A DNA stretch of 64,000 nucleotides from Anisus vortex (Eukaryota > Mollusca > Gastropoda > Planorbidae), in assembly GCA_949126835.1 (NCBI GenBank), contig OX421506.1:27541441-27605440 (forward strand), read 5' to 3'. Below, piece by piece: positions 33,501 to 41,938 of this stretch. The notes beneath the pieces are model-generated. The model had not been told where the DNA came from. It made no database searches and saw nothing but the letters and a program-made list of their open reading frames with translations. The stretch's first letter is position 1. Each line of letters starts with the position of its first letter. Position numbers and translations under genes: made by a program.

Positions 33501-36249
33501 AATGTCTTTAAAAAGTTGATAAAAGTAATACAGTGTTGTCTTGAGCACTCTTTGGCCAAATATCCGAGGGATTAACTCTTTTGATGTAAAATAATTTTTA
33601 TGATAAAAAATGTGAATTTTTTTAGGTGCACAAATGAAAGAGGGAGGGTTTATTAATTAAACTAGAGAGGCTGTTTACTTTTGTTGTATAAGGCTACACA
33701 TGTTATCAAATGAAAGATTATTGGAGTGCTTTGTTAGTACTTCAAATTATGCAGGAGTGATGCAAATATTGTTTCTGATGTCACAAAAAAAAGATGAAAA
33801 GGGATGGAGGATGTGCAACAATAGAGAGGTCTATGAGTTTTATCAAGACCCTACTATTGTAGATGAGATAAAAAAAAAGGACTGACTACACTAGACAGGC
33901 CACCTGGAACAAATGCCAAACAGCAGAGGAGTGAAAGTAATATATACTCAGAAACCCAGATGAAAATGACCTAAAGGCAGACCCAGACTGAGATGGTTGG
34001 ATGATGTCGAGATAATTATACGAGATAATTCTACGACAGATCAGGGTCTAGGCCTGGAAAAAAGAAGACAATGGATAGGTCCGAGTGGAAGGAGGTGGTG
34101 AGGCATGCCAGAGCCCTCCATGGGCTGTAGCGCCAAAGATGTGGATGATGACCAACAGAAGAGGGAGAGAATGATAGTGAGGATACAAGTGAAGAAGACA
34201 CTGACAATTACACAGTCGTCTCCAGATGGCACTGACTTTCATTGCAACTGTTTTGTTGTAGTGTTGTATTGTTTTCCTTGTGTTTCAGGGAGAAAGGCGG
34301 AGCTTATGGCAGCAGAGCTCAACTGGACAGTGGAGTTTTCAGCTTCTACTCATACAGGTAAACCCTTTTTTCATTTCTATCTTTTACTGTTAGAATAACA
34401 TAACGCCACAACGGAACTCACGTGATGTGGTTCTGGTATTTTGATCAATTAATGAGGAATTTTGTTTTTGTTTTGTTCCTTCATGTGTCTGTTGGTTTTG
34501 TTTTTGGCTGACTTTATTTTTTTGTACGTACCACCACAGAGACCCCAAGTGCCTAGAAACACTGGATGTTTTCAAAGCTTGCATTGATTGGGCCAGCAAG
34601 GGAGAATTCACTGAGCAAGATGTTGAAGAAGCCAAGCTTGGTGTGTTTCAAGGGGTAGGTCAAACAAATAACTTTTTTTACAATTGTTTCAGAGGGTAGA
34701 TCAAATGACAAACTTTTTTTACAATTGTTTCAGAGGGTAGATCAAATGAAAAAGTTTTTTACAATTGTTTCAGAGGGTAGGTCAAACAAATAACTTGTAT
34801 ACAATTGCTTCAGGGGTAGGTAAAAAAAAGCTTGTGCATTCATCCTAGAAAAACAACTCAGTGCATCCATCATTTGAAACTGCTAACATTTTTATATCTG
34901 TTGTTTTTCTATTTTTCATCTCTAAAACTTCCAGATTGACAAGCCAGTTCCGCCCAGCAGCCGGGGTCAGGTGCTCTTTAAGTACGACGTCTCTGATGAC
35001 ATGAGGCAGAAAAACAGAGACAGGCTGTTTAGAGTGGCCACTGATGATCTTATACGTGTGACAAAATCGTAAGTTTCCACTCACATTGTTGATTTATAAT
35101 GCGATAAATATAGCATAGTTCACCAGTTCTCAGTGGCTGTGTAGATTGTGTGGCCATCAAAACTTGTGGGACAACTTTAAAAAAAAATTCCCTTGCTTTG
35201 TGGTTCTTATAGCGCCACTCAGAAACTCATTCATAAATATACATTTTGAGAATAATCAGCAGTAGAACAAATTTTTTTTTCGTCAAAAGTCATGTGTTTG
35301 AGAACTATTGTAACAAAATAAAGCAACATCGGATCAGGGGTGAAGCAGGCTGGGGGGATAAAACATTGTTTGAAACCACTATAATTAAAGTATCCCGTCA
35401 GACCGAATTGATCCAAAAGTCCAATGAAGCAGCGTTTCACAAGTTTCTGTGGTCACGGCATAGTAGGTGATTGTGTGGCCAGCGCTATGCACTGCCGACT
35501 TTACTTTATCCCAACTAAGGTCAGGTACCCATTAGAGCTGGGAAGACTCAGGGACACCCTCCAGACCTGAGAACAAATCCTAGCCTTCACCAGGATTTGA
35601 TCCCGGGACTTTCGGTATGCCTGCCCAACGCGCTGCCGCACGGCCACCTTAAACCACTATACTCATGAAAAATTTGATAAATGTTTGGCACACAAAATCT
35701 AATTTCATCCCCCCCTTTTTTTTACAAAAATCCAGGCTTCGCTTTGGCACGTGATGTGTTGTCAACATAGTTTTTCTCAAATCTTTTTTTTTTCCAATGA
35801 TTAAAAATTTTTTTGTCCTTGTTCAATAACATTTAACTTATAACTCAATCCCTACCACAAAATGTATCTTGAGTCACATTTTCTCTACTGCCCTACTGGG
35901 CCTTAAGTTAAAGAAAATATTTTTATTGTGTTCCGTTGCAAAGCCCCATCACATTAATGAATACTCTTACATATAACATACAGATGTATTTCTCATGCCC
36001 TGTGAAATTTAGCTCGAAATAAACCGATGCTTATATCCTCATGTAAGTGAGAATGATTGAGCGGTGGCCTTTCAACTTAGGGACGCCCAACATTTAACGT
36101 ACACCTTTTTCTCTACCAGCTACTTCAAGGGGAAGAAGACACCAACAGGCATCACGTGCCTGGGCCCCGCCAACCCTGCAATACAAGCCAGCAAGGAGTG
36201 GAAGGTCGTGAAACAGCAGGAAGAAGGGGAGCAGGAGCCACCCGTGTAA
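6586..36249 (+). CDS. PITRM1: Presequence protease, mitochondrial (M16C metalloprotease), complete, 26 exons
   Basis: Exons: 6586-6656, 7690-7777, 7895-8001, 8472-8623, 9296-9410, 10122-10218, 10589-10749, 11193-11316, 11961-12049, 13150-13278, 13598-13711, 14582-14678, 24796-24930, 25371-25509, 25733-25849, 26689-26818, 27314-27511, 28623-28788, 29119-29219, 30854-30962, 31819-31931, 33334-33387, 34289-34357, 34540-34654, 34935-35068, 36120-36249. All phases match, giving 1017 aa (about 1037 in human). The family degrades mitochondrial presequences and other peptides in the matrix. The inverted zinc motif HILEH falls at residues 104-108, with a downstream glutamate (YNEMKG) at 205, the positions I recall for the human enzyme. 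GGAY of the distal half is near 872-875. Exon 1 encodes a basic, acid-free start (K5, R6, K16, K19) typical of a targeting peptide. Exon 2 could instead begin at 7684 (+2 residues). The exon 21 acceptor is weak. Confidence 0.93.
6714..6930 (+). mobile_element. SINE-1 copy, 5' truncated
   Basis: Begins at GTTTGGCTGGCATACC and runs through TACCCAGCTCCAATGGGTAC and GGGGTAAAGTAAAGGCGGCT to the 3' part. In PITRM1 intron 1. Confidence 0.75.
6948..7107 (-). mobile_element. SINE-2 copy, well preserved
   Basis: On the minus strand: a tRNA-like head (GCCGGCTGGTACAGCGGTTA, then GCGGGTTCTAGCCC as box B), a body ending GTTTTGGGCCTAGTGGACGT, and the tail AATCTTCTATCTAGAAGGAA. The tail is shared with LINE family B. 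Confidence 0.8.
7185..7475 (-). mobile_element. LINE family B 3' end
   Basis: The reverse complement of this stretch matches the family B 3' end: the segment encoding the polyprotein C-terminus ([18 protein letters not shown] in other copies). It is heavily mutated and lies in PITRM1 intron 1, antisense. Confidence 0.65.
8126..8375 (+). mobile_element. SINE-1 copy, full length
   Basis: Head GTTGGCCAAGCGGCAGCACG (box A) and GGGTTCAAATCCTGGTG (box B), then the family body. In PITRM1 intron 3. Confidence 0.8.
10855..11075 (+). mobile_element. SINE-1 copy, with internal deletion
   Basis: Box B GGTTCGAATCCTGATT is clear; part of the GGGTACCTGAC middle is missing. In PITRM1 intron 7. Confidence 0.65.
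11688..11930 (+). mobile_element. SINE-1 copy, 5' truncated
   Basis: Box B GGGTTTGAATCCTGGTGC, CTACCCAGCTCTGATGGGTA and CACAGAAACTGGTAAACACA identify it. In PITRM1 intron 8. Confidence 0.75.
12058..12110 (+). repeat. 17-bp repeat, three units
   Basis: GTCCTAGTGCCATTGT in tandem, just after PITRM1 exon 9. Confidence 0.85.
12300..12800 (-). mobile_element. LINE family A remnant in PITRM1 intron 9
   Basis: Minus-strand frames carry [39 protein letters not shown] and, in a second frame, [15 protein letters not shown]. It is the same family as the copy at 1.6-2.2 kb, interrupted by a frameshift near 12510. Confidence 0.8.
13862..14045 (+). repeat. About 60-bp tandem repeat, three units
   Basis: TACACTCTACCCTAAGATAG with TGTTAGACTAGTTTTCAAAG and a TGTGTG stretch, three near-identical units, in PITRM1 intron 11. 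Confidence 0.9.
14696..14752 (+). repeat. CT microsatellite
   Basis: An interrupted (CT)n run just after PITRM1 exon 12. It produces a spurious minus-strand frame rich in Arg and Glu. Confidence 0.9.
15473..16113 (+). repeat. 27-bp minisatellite array 1 (about 24 units)
   Basis: Tandem 27-bp units (GTCAAAAGTGATAATACTGT plus AAATGCT) with few variants, mainly AAT/ACT at one site, one GTAAAAAG variant and a diverged last unit. As 27 is divisible by three and the unit has no stop, long open frames appear on both strands; they are artefacts. It lies in PITRM1 intron 12, upstream of the retrotransposon. Confidence 0.97.
16440..17038 (-). repeat. 3' LTR of the Gmr1-like element
   Basis: This 599-bp terminal repeat matches 22951-23549 without a difference that I can see. 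On the plus strand it runs from TGTCACGTGC to CTCGTAACA. A 65-codon open frame at 16669-16866 occurs identically in the other LTR and is not a gene. On the element's strand this copy is downstream and would carry the 3'-end processing site. Confidence 0.95.
17039..17051 (-). other. Polypurine tract of the retrotransposon
   Basis: Read on the minus strand this is AAGGGGGGGCGAG, a purine-rich run directly abutting the 3' LTR, where the primer for plus-strand DNA synthesis is expected. Confidence 0.8.
17899..19746 (-). CDS. Retrotransposon integrase C-terminus, reverse transcriptase and RNase H (ORF2)
   Basis: About 615 codons, overlapping the end of ORF1 by 14 bases in another frame; the first codon is not ATG (TTG), so this is a continuation, not an independent gene. 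First comes a GPY/F-type integrase tail ([15 protein letters not shown]) at about 45-110. The RT has [15 protein letters not shown] and the active site [11 protein letters not shown] (near 348), of Ty3/Gypsy type. RNase H begins at VDACDTGMG (near 496) and includes TDHNPL and [13 protein letters not shown] at the end. No integrase follows RNase H, unlike ordinary Ty3/Gypsy elements. About 860 bp of AT-rich non-coding sequence separate the stop from the polypurine tract. Confidence 0.93.
   Translation of the reverse strand: MSSTEDTGLLTYVENFKNRLYNALKVVRSNLLQAQDKMKVYYDVNARTRIFQPGDRVLMLTPLSGQPLSAKFTGPYEVMAKLSEVNYLVKTPDRRKSQRVCHINMLKPYITREEQKVVASVNTVIKVGNNSPKIEREVAESKLQNTKALKNLNEKLAHLPDCEQSAIKGLINENIHLFGDVPSRTSVVKHDVILNENTKAIKQHPYRSNPIQLECIRKEVRYMLDNDIITPSSSDWSSPCVLVPKADGSMRFCVDYRKVNKVTKTDSYPIPRIDDLIDQVSNAKFVTKIDLLTAYFQIPLTERAQEISSFVTPDGLYKFKVMPFGMVNAPSTFQRLINTITQDIPKCHAYLDDIVVFSDDFKSHLDQLHLLFTKLTHANLTINLTKSQFCHATIEYLGHIVGNGLVKPLNAKVKAIREFPVPETCKQLRSFLGMAGYYRRFCQNFSTIACPLTNLLKKNCTFKWSNECHQAFDKLKDVLSEAPVLVTPNYSKPFKITVDACDTGMGAVISQKGDDSLEHPISFYSQKFDKHQRNYSVIEKELLGLILALKHFDFYINGSPYPIDILTDHNPLVFLSRVKQNQRIIRWSLFLQAYNLNVVYLPGKQNVVADTLTRM
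19733..22672 (-). CDS. Retrotransposon Gag-protease-integrase polyprotein (ORF1, 979 aa)
   Basis: N-terminus: a SAP-like helix-hairpin around residues 22-58 ([14 protein letters not shown]), then a charged coiled coil around 100-150. A capsid-like region follows at about 165-330, whose last part (about 240-327, with [12 protein letters not shown] and LILMEDF) resembles a SCAN domain. A CCHC knuckle [14 protein letters not shown] is at about 379-392. The protease motif DSGADISLL begins near 531. The integrase has its HHCC zinc module from about 755 and D, D, E catalytic residues in [16 protein letters not shown] and GALERYH (near 919). The frame stops soon after GFSPFEL, before the integrase C-terminal module, which continues in the next frame. 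It therefore looks like the front part of one Gag-Pol reading unit interrupted by a small deletion or frameshift. Confidence 0.93.
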   Translation of the reverse strand: MAEANLTLEQLNIFAITSEQLTSMSLTQLKEMANSLGIDITEVTPVRSKLIQDIKDCLKRHGRMLEENTMNNEESVVLNVSETLKTDINNHDIKMNVNELSADMKFQLEMKKLEIQVQLEGKRIEAEKEKELEKERIASNERIELAKSRSSTHTIQETNNVELYKFKKHVPSMENIEIDEFFMVFERNSIDYKFPEDKKAVLLRSALTKGKALDVVLNLTPEECNDYELIKSRVLLSYVLTPEKYRKLYREYKKEPEVSHVDFLRLEKKYFDRWLRSKNVNKDYEKLYNLILMEDFTEKIRTDIKVHLADRGIEIAEQAAVKADEYVIIHPHSHYVQNDRTSLRTQNSNTERKLRSTEDKSKQKADKQENSSFVQKRITCTFCKKDGHIKENCWSLHKEKRPIKNKNNVVLSHIAVQTETHINKTAHKRIKAERETSDVSHEEMAKHACPSCSKSEKVFEMKTEAIEHSSFNSKGSVTDEQSVNKTFTYGGSSVARNSVGRELPECMLSDVSEGYVSPIDNQARERKIKILRDSGADISLLLKNTVPTSKLTYTGQYALISTMAGTLTAPLHRIQLKSNYFTGSVIVGIVKKFPYRGISLLLGSDIAKNQVHPVLKETKDSVQCRNTENSVCVITRAMEKQQMTNESTKKPEPTPEIDLQATFMADVLGGHSSHTDQNNLSPRQLLILAQGKDPEIGKLKEEAKNEGELETMAAGYYLRDELLMRKWRGKENDDETCSEVHQIVVPNVYRKDILHMAHDSPYAGHLGIQKTFDRILPYFFWPGLRRDVTSFCRSCHVCQMVGKPNQTIPVAPLRPIPAFSEPFSHIIIDCVGPLPKTKAGHQYLFTIMCSATRFPEAIPLRSINADKISDALIGFFTRYGLPKTVQSDQGSNFTSKLFRQVLERLGIRHAVSSAYHPQSQGALERYHQTLKNMLRTFCFEHNDDWDRGIPLALFATREAVQESLGFSPFELVRDMVVIH
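22927..22944 (-). other. Primer binding site, tRNA-Pro type
   Basis: On the minus strand the 18 bases are TGGGGGCTCGTCCGGGAT, six bases inside the 5' LTR. This is the sequence known as the tRNA-Pro primer binding site of gammaretroviruses such as MLV, i.e. complementary to the 3' end of tRNA-Pro. The site looks unmutated. Confidence 0.88.
22951..23549 (-). repeat. 5' LTR of the Gmr1-like element
   Basis: The second 599-bp copy, upstream of Gag on the element's strand, so it should hold the element's promoter. It ends with a CA dinucleotide six bases before the primer binding site. Confidence 0.95.
23848..24543 (+). repeat. 27-bp minisatellite array 2 (about 26 units)
   Basis: The same 27-bp unit, in the same orientation, about 300 bp beyond the other end of the retrotransposon. 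It carries the same variants (ACT form, one GTAAAAAG) in a different order. Without the 7.1-kb insertion the two arrays would be about 620 bp apart. Confidence 0.97.
24995..25268 (+). mobile_element. SINE-1 copy, full length
   Basis: Runs from GGTGCATTGGGCAAGCTGCA to the GGATCAAATTCGTCCG 3' end. In PITRM1 intron 13. Confidence 0.75.
26313..26603. mobile_element. MITE family M7, copy 1 (291 bp, 7-bp TSD)
   Basis: Termini CAAAGACTATAACAAGATGG and CAGCTTATTATAGTCTTTG are inverted repeats. The flanks repeat GTATTCC at 26306-26312 and 26604-26610. The inner sequence TCAATGAAAAATTGAAATCG is shared by all three copies. In PITRM1 intron 15. Confidence 0.85.
26925..27095 (+). mobile_element. Possible degraded SINE-1
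   Basis: Shared words AAAGTAAAGGCCACCGTAGC, TGGCCACATAGTCCC and GAGCTGCTTCACC suggest an old, rearranged copy in PITRM1 intron 16. Confidence 0.35.
27503..27600 (+). repeat. 50-bp tandem duplication covering the exon 17 donor of PITRM1
   Basis: TTGAACAAGTTAGTTGTTTT recurs 50 bp later, so the exon end and donor exist twice (27511 and 27561). Confidence 0.9.
28265..28420. repeat. Possible dispersed repeat with TATAGCGCTTCTATCC / CTCAAGGCGCTC
   Basis: The pairing of a 'cttatagcgct' word and a 'caaggcgct' word about 50 bp later is a layout seen in dispersed repeats of many animals. There is only one copy in this window, so this is weak. PITRM1 intron 17. Confidence 0.25.
31545..31750 (+). mobile_element. 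LINE family B 3' end
   Basis: The best preserved copy. It encodes [20 protein letters not shown] then [13 protein letters not shown] and a stop, the usual end of a non-LTR polyprotein. A 3' tail follows with a small CTTCT/AGAAG hairpin. In PITRM1 intron 20. Confidence 0.75.
31985..32225 (+). mobile_element. SINE-1 copy
   Basis: Lacks the first bases; box B GGGTTTGAATCCGGGTG and the complete body follow. A second 3'-end piece of the family lies at 32295-32375. In PITRM1 intron 21. Confidence 0.75.
32705..33115 (+). mobile_element. SINE-1 copy with internal 144-bp tandem duplication
   Basis: After the head (GGGTTTGAATCCAGGTTAAA), the segment from TCTGGAGTCTCTCTG to TCTGCTTCACTG occurs twice in direct succession, starting near 32814 and 32958. 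It explains the open frames on both strands here. In PITRM1 intron 21. Confidence 0.75.
33885..34145 (+). mobile_element. LINE 3'-end remnant in PITRM1 intron 22
   Basis: The translation [20 protein letters not shown], followed by a decayed tail ending near [16 protein letters not shown], resembles the last residues of non-LTR retrotransposon polyproteins. Confidence 0.55.
34645..34820 (+). repeat. About 52-bp tandem repeat at the exon 24 donor of PITRM1
   Basis: Four units built from GGGTAGGTCAAACAAATAAC and TTTTTTTACAATTGTTTCAG. The first unit starts at the true splice donor, so later units repeat donor-like and acceptor-like sequences. Confidence 0.85.
35395..35648 (-). mobile_element. 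SINE-1 copy, full length
   Basis: Reverse orientation; the head with GGATTTGATCCCGGGAC (inverted box B) is near 35595-35615. In PITRM1 intron 25. Confidence 0.75.
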
Positions 36250-36552
36250 ACACGCCCCCTCCTCGGCTGCTGTAGTTGTGTTATTGTTGTTGTTGGACTG
36301 TATGGTAGAGTTGGTCTTGCACTTTAAACTGTTGGCTGTATATATATTAATTATTTTTTGAAATGAAAGGCGGGGGCATGACAACACAAAGTTGACGGAA
36401 CAAATTTTCACCGCATGAATCGGGGAATTGAAATTGAGTTTTGAATTATGAAAACATGTTAACTTCATAGTATGAAAACAAAAGTTGTGTAATTCTAATG
36501 TTTTGTTATGTGTCCAAGTACTTTGACTGAAATACAACAGTGTTTACTGTAT

Positions 36553-36558
36553 TAAAGG
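36553..36558 (+). terminator. Possible PITRM1 polyadenylation signal (ATTAAA)
   Basis: An ATTAAA hexamer lies about 300 bp after the PITRM1 stop codon. A canonical AATAAA also occurs near 37965, about 1.7 kb downstream, so the 3' end cannot be fixed from sequence alone. Confidence 0.3.
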
Positions 36559-36649
36559 TTTCATGTTATTATTAAAACTGATGTGTTCCTTCTGTGTGAA
36601 AAATACATTTAGAAATTAGTCCTGAAATAGATATCTCATTGAAAATATC

Positions 36650-36705
36650 AGAATATCATCTTCTTTATAGAAGGAGCGTCTGTAATGTATAAGAAAAGAA
36701 TATAT
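36650..36705 (+). mobile_element. LINE family B tail fragment
   Basis: Only the last about 50 bases (ATCTTCTTTATAGAAGGAGC and GTCTGTAATGTATAAGA), just after PITRM1. Confidence 0.6.
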
Positions 36706-38199
36706 TTTATTGAAATTTTGGCTGAAATTTGTTTTCCTGTCCTTGTTTTCTGCAGACCAAAGTCTTTATTTATTACTAAAAATGACAACTTTACTCCTTA
36801 AGCCCTTCTTCTGGTCTGGTCAATTTAGTGACTTAGTTACTAAGATTCTACTAGTTATTTAAAGTGTCAATAATTATTTTAGTACTAATAATTTATAGGT
36901 GCAAAAAAATCGGAATTGTAAACTTGCGTACAAACTCAGGCAGCGTTTATGAAGGCTTTATACCATGCTTTTTTAAAAATGAAATGCATTTTTTCACTTT
37001 TTAAACTTTAGCCAAAACAGACCTAGAGATAATAAATTATAAACTCAATGACTAAGAAAATGGATGGCTTGTGGAACAGGATGTGAAAAAAATATTTTAA
37101 AAATCCCGAATGAAAACTTGAAATTCCAAGGTTTTAAATGCCTCACAATGTAAATTACATCACAGACGAAGAATCAATACAAGTCCTAATTAATCTACAT
37201 CTAATGATAGTGAAAAAAAGCAGACTATTTAACCAACGATAAGAAAAACATGCAAATTGAAAGGACTGCGTAGGTATACCGACTACATTTGAATATATTT
37301 ATGTTCGCTTTTATAATAACAGATTAGTGTCTATATAGTATAGGCATGTATATTATATTGATCTAGATACTAATCAATTGACATTAATATCAAGTGTAGC
37401 AAAAAAAATACACACACAAATAATTAACACAAAAACAGCAGGATTATGTGGGACTACAGGAATGTTGGACTAGCACAGAATTGCTTTGTTCTTTAATGAA
37501 AGTGGAAAAGACAAGTAAAATTGTCATACATTTGCTAGTAATCAACAGTTAATTATTGAATATTTAGATGAATCATTCATTTGTGATACTCCTGTGCATT
37601 CTCCCAGAGATATTTTAAGATAACAAGTAAACAAAAGGACATACAACTGTACATACACATATTTTTTTCAATGTCCTTTGAGTGCTTGTATATCAACTAT
37701 CCAAATTATTTATACCAACTACCCAGTATCCTAATTATTTGAACTCAGAAAGTATAGACTCTTCTCTCAAACCATCTGTGAATTTTGTTTACCAATTATT
37801 TGGTAAGAAAAAAACATTTGAAGAAAATCAAGTATGAATACAAATTGTCTTAATACTTTTTCTCCTGTGCTTATGACATGTTGAATTTTTAATTTTTCTG
37901 TTTGACTGTGGAAGTTTAAAATTTATTTTGTTTACAATTATTCACTGATTTTTATTGTGTTTTGAAATAAAGAAAATACTTTATCATTGGAAACATAAAG
38001 AATTGGTATTGTGTTTTAATTGCGCATGAAAAAAAAAGTAAACTATCAGACATGCTTGTACATAGAGGTAATGAAGATTTGAGAAGATGTATTCCTGGCC
38101 AAGGCATACGAGGGCATTGTGTTGCCAGTAGCCTACCAAGCTCAGCTGTCTTTACAGGGTACAGCCATACTTATAGACTATTATTAGATAATAGTCTCT

Positions 38200-38650
38200 G
38201 GTAGCCTACAGCTCCTTGAAACTCCTGGAAAACAAAAAGTTGTGTTCCAGGACCTTAAAACTCCTGGAAAAACTGCATTTAGTCCTGGGAAAATACTAAA
38301 AACGCCTTATTTTCCAAGGAGATTAATTATTAATAAAAAAAATCGTAATCACTGCTCTTAGATTGTACTTTCACTTTTCCAGAAAGCCCTATTCGGCGCG
38401 CAAACGTTGACGACAACAGTGATGCCACTCCTTGTTTTGTTTTTTTTTTACTAGATCTGGGTTTTTTTTCGATCCAAACTTTTAGTCCCCGTAATGTTGT
38501 AAAGCAAAAAAAAAAAAGCTGTGTTGCGAGGTGTCTGTTTTTTTAAAAGCGCTCAGCTTGGCTTTTCAAAAAATTTACTCTTGAAAATCTTCTGAAACAC
38601 TCCTGGAAAACTCCTGGAATTTTGAGGCAATTTTTCTGTACAAACCCTGC
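38200..38650. repeat. Dispersed repeat with CTCCTGGAAAA motifs
   Basis: Several ACTCCTGGAAAA words and a right border GGCAATTTTTCTGTACAAAC CCTGC, which resembles a hAT-like terminus (CAGGGTTTGTACAG reversed). The left end is unclear. Confidence 0.3.
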
Positions 38651-38845
38651 TTTACTTTTTTTAAAATGAATGTGGGGTAATCATCAGAGTTGGCTAGACA
38701 CAGGCACATTATATGCTCTATTAAGTTTACATTGCTAGGCCTATTTCATATAAAGAGTCAGAGAAGCAATATTGACAAGTTACCTCTATAACTGGGTATA
38801 AGGCCTGCCCTCTTCCCTTTATACCTTTAAATTGAACTCCAGACC

Positions 38846-38930
38846 AGGCGGCGGCAACCTACGGAACGCGTGCCATGCCAGACTTGGCACGCAGAGCTAT
38901 TTTCCATAGCACGCAAAAGACCGTCAAAGC
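38846..38930. mobile_element. hAT-like terminal fragment
   Basis: CAGGCGGCGGCAACCTACGG with GCACGCAGAGCTATTTTCC matches the 47.28-kb fragment. Confidence 0.45.
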
Positions 38931-39934
38931 TAATTTAAAAGATCTAGAATTATACACATTAATTAATAAAAATAAAAACTACGTCATCCAAGTGCGCACT
39001 ATAAAAAAAAATAATGCGCACCATGAAAAAAATGTATGGCACCATAAGGTGTGATAAAAAAAAGTTACAATTATACTGATTTTTGTGGGTTGAAAATTAG
39101 TAAAATATGTTGTCATTGGCACAACATCTATGTGCAAAGTTTCAGCTCGGTAGGATGACGATAAGTGGTACAATTAGCAATACAAAGGTCCGTTCGTATA
39201 TGTAGTACTGCACACAAAAGCGAAGTTAATATAAAGTATTAAAAGAAAAATAGTTTCATAGTTAAACATTCTTAAAAGCATGTTGATTAATTAAAAACAA
39301 GATAGCGTTGTCTCTTAAATAGAGAGGGCTTTTATGGGACATACGGGGTAACACCAGTTCCTGTTGTGACTGTAATCTAGTGTGTACAGTAGTTCAGAAA
39401 CACAGAACTGATATTTCTATTCTGTGTACTGAACCGTTTCAGTTACCTTAAAAAGTAGGTCACGGTTTTTTAAAGTCTGACACCATAGATTTATTTCTTT
39501 ACACGAGAGAAGAATGTAACTATAACAGGCTCAACTTTGGGGGTTGACTCTATAAACCACCTGAAATAAATTGTCCAGTTTACTGCATTACCATGGTAAG
39601 TAATTTTCTCATTTAGTAACCTTTACAACAGTCCAGTCTGTCTAAAAAAAAATACAAGTTAAAGAAATGTATTAAAACAGTATTTATTCTTGTGAATATA
39701 TGTAGGTCTATATAAATGGCATATCGTTAAACTTTGTCGCTAAGGCCATTTGCCAAAACAAGCTATATACGTGTCTAGGCGAATATCAATCACACCATAT
39801 AGGCTTAACAAGGTGAAGGCCTAAATATGCAGTGTGCAGGTAAACAGAGATATAGCATAATAGCCTACATGTTACCGTGTGCTATAAGCTTCATAGGCTA
39901 AGTTTCAATTGTCCCTTTGGTGTTCATAATGGGC

Positions 39935-40110
39935 CATATGGAATATGGGTTGCCCGAACAAACCAGGAAAACCAGTAACTTAACATCATTTAAAACACTA
40001 ATAGAAATGTAGGACTAGACTCTAACCACGAATGTGCATAGGACGCATTAATCTTCTTTATTGAATTTCTGTAATTATAGCATCTGTAATGTATAAGATA
40101 AGATAAACGT
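39935..40110 (+). mobile_element. LINE family B 3' end
   Basis: Shares GAACAAACCAGGAAAACCAG, TAACTTAACATCATTTAAAA and the ATAAGATAAGATAA terminus with the 31.5-kb copy. The tail hairpin is disrupted by a small insertion. Confidence 0.7.
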
Positions 40111-41009
40111 TTAGTTACATGTTGTCTATAGAAATATAATAGAATTAAAATTACCTTACCACACACACGTAAATATTTCTACTGTTTATGTAATTTAACA
40201 ACACAACACGTACGCACACTGGGGATAGAAAGAGGGGGGGGGGGGTAGATTTTGGATTTGCCTCTTTAGATCATTCTAAGTTTCTAAGACTACAAAATTT
40301 GGACAGAAAATGATGGATCGATTAATGCTAGTTATAACCTTTGTTAGTAGTTACCCTAACAGAACTGGCTATAAGTATTGGAACAATATTGTGCCAATAT
40401 TTAAATATGGGCATAATATGTTGGACCAATATTGGGTCAAAATTGTGTGTTGTATCTATAGACACTAATCTGTTATTATAAGCTGATATGATATATTTAA
40501 ATATATAGGCCTACGCATGGCCCTTTAAATTTGCATGTTGTTCTTATCGTTTGTTAAATAGTCTGCTTAAAAAAAAAATCTTATCAGCCAAACATTGGTA
40601 TACAATACTTTGGCCAAGATTAAATATTGATTAGACCGATTTCGGGGCCGAAGAGTGAGCTCACGGATATAAATATATTTGCCTTAGATACAAAACAGTT
40701 TCGCCCATCTACGGGACCAAGTTTAGCTCAGGACGTGACAATATCCCGCTAAAAATACGTTGTCTATTTTGGATGACCGCAGCGTCAATTACTGGTTGGC
40801 TTTGGTTTAAATAAATGGGTTCCAGTCCCGCTATCTCAATTTATGTTCTGTTTTGACTATCTTTTCACATTTGTAATATGGAACAATGCAGCACAACCAC
40901 TAATATTTCAATGTTCAGATAGTCTCATAAGGATACAAATACTTCTTATTTCACATGCAAAAACAAACGCATTGATGTTCTCTTTGTTCCTGAGTGTCAA
41001 GATGTTGGT

Positions 41010-41365
41010 CTAACAATTAGTATAAGAAAGACCAACGTGATGGTTCAAGGAGCTGACCCACCCAACATTTACATCAACTGTACCAAATTAGATGTTGTTG
41101 ATCAGGTCACATACCTTGGCTCCACCATAACCACCGATCTATCACTGGACACAGAAATCAGCAAGATAATTGGCTAAAAGAGCAGCGAAGAAAAGTAAAG
41201 AACATAGGCTGCCCCTGACAAACTCCAACGGTCCAGATTTCAAGTGCCAGAGATGCGACAGAGCCTGTCTCTCAAGGATAGGTCTCCACAGACACATTCA
41301 ATTCTGCAAGGCTGGCTAAATCACAAGAGCGCAAATCTAATCGTCTTCCGGGACTATGGAGCCAA
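41010..41365 (+). mobile_element. LINE remnant with C-terminal Cys/His finger
   Basis: KTNVMVQGADPPNIYINCTK and DQVTYLGSTITTDLSLDTEI are non-LTR RT sequence. A shifted frame then gives CQRCDRACLSRIGLHRHIQF, the C-terminal finger common in such elements. It ends in a GATGATGATG tail, so this is a 5'-truncated, degraded copy. Confidence 0.7.
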
Positions 41366-41369
41366 TGAT

Positions 41370-41560
41370 GATGATGTTCCCGAGTGGCGTCCGGGCATGG
41401 AGCGGGGTCCCTGAACAAACCAGGAAAACCAGTAACATTGCATCTTTAATCAAACACTAATCAAAAGAAAGACTTAAAGCACGGATAAGCGTAGGGCGCA
41501 AAGATCTTCTGTATAGAAGGAGCGTCTGTAACATACAAGATAACAAAGATCTTGGTTACT
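41370..41560 (+). mobile_element. LINE family B 3' end
   Basis: Starts CCGAGTGGCGTCCGGGCATG and ends in the CTTCTGTATAGAAGGAGCG tail. It begins right after the other LINE remnant at 41010-41365. Confidence 0.7.
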
Positions 41561-41938
41561 TTTTATTTTATAAACCAGGTATAATAAAATTTGATGAGAC
41601 CCAATAAATTACGTTTTTTATATAGGCTACTCTGGACTAGATTCAATATAAAAATAAAATATTTTAAAAGCAGAGTACAGTGGAAATGTTATTTAAAGAT
41701 ACCCATTCTATGTAACGGTACAATGCTTAAACACCCCCACCCCCCTTGTCACAAATGTTTGATTCCCTCCCACTCATAGATGCGGAGCGTCGTTTATGTA
41801 CGGCCCCTAACATTATTTGTAAACTATTCGGTCCTTTAGGTCCTCTATATATTTCAATTGGTTAGCTCACTGTTATATTTTTTAATTTTATATTTGCGTA
41901 TGCTTTGAGTATCTGTACAGTTTGTTAACACTCTAATC

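Noticed and set aside
36094..36537. Minus-strand 147-codon frame
   Set aside because: Antisense of the last PITRM1 exon and its 3' untranslated region; no recognisable domain.
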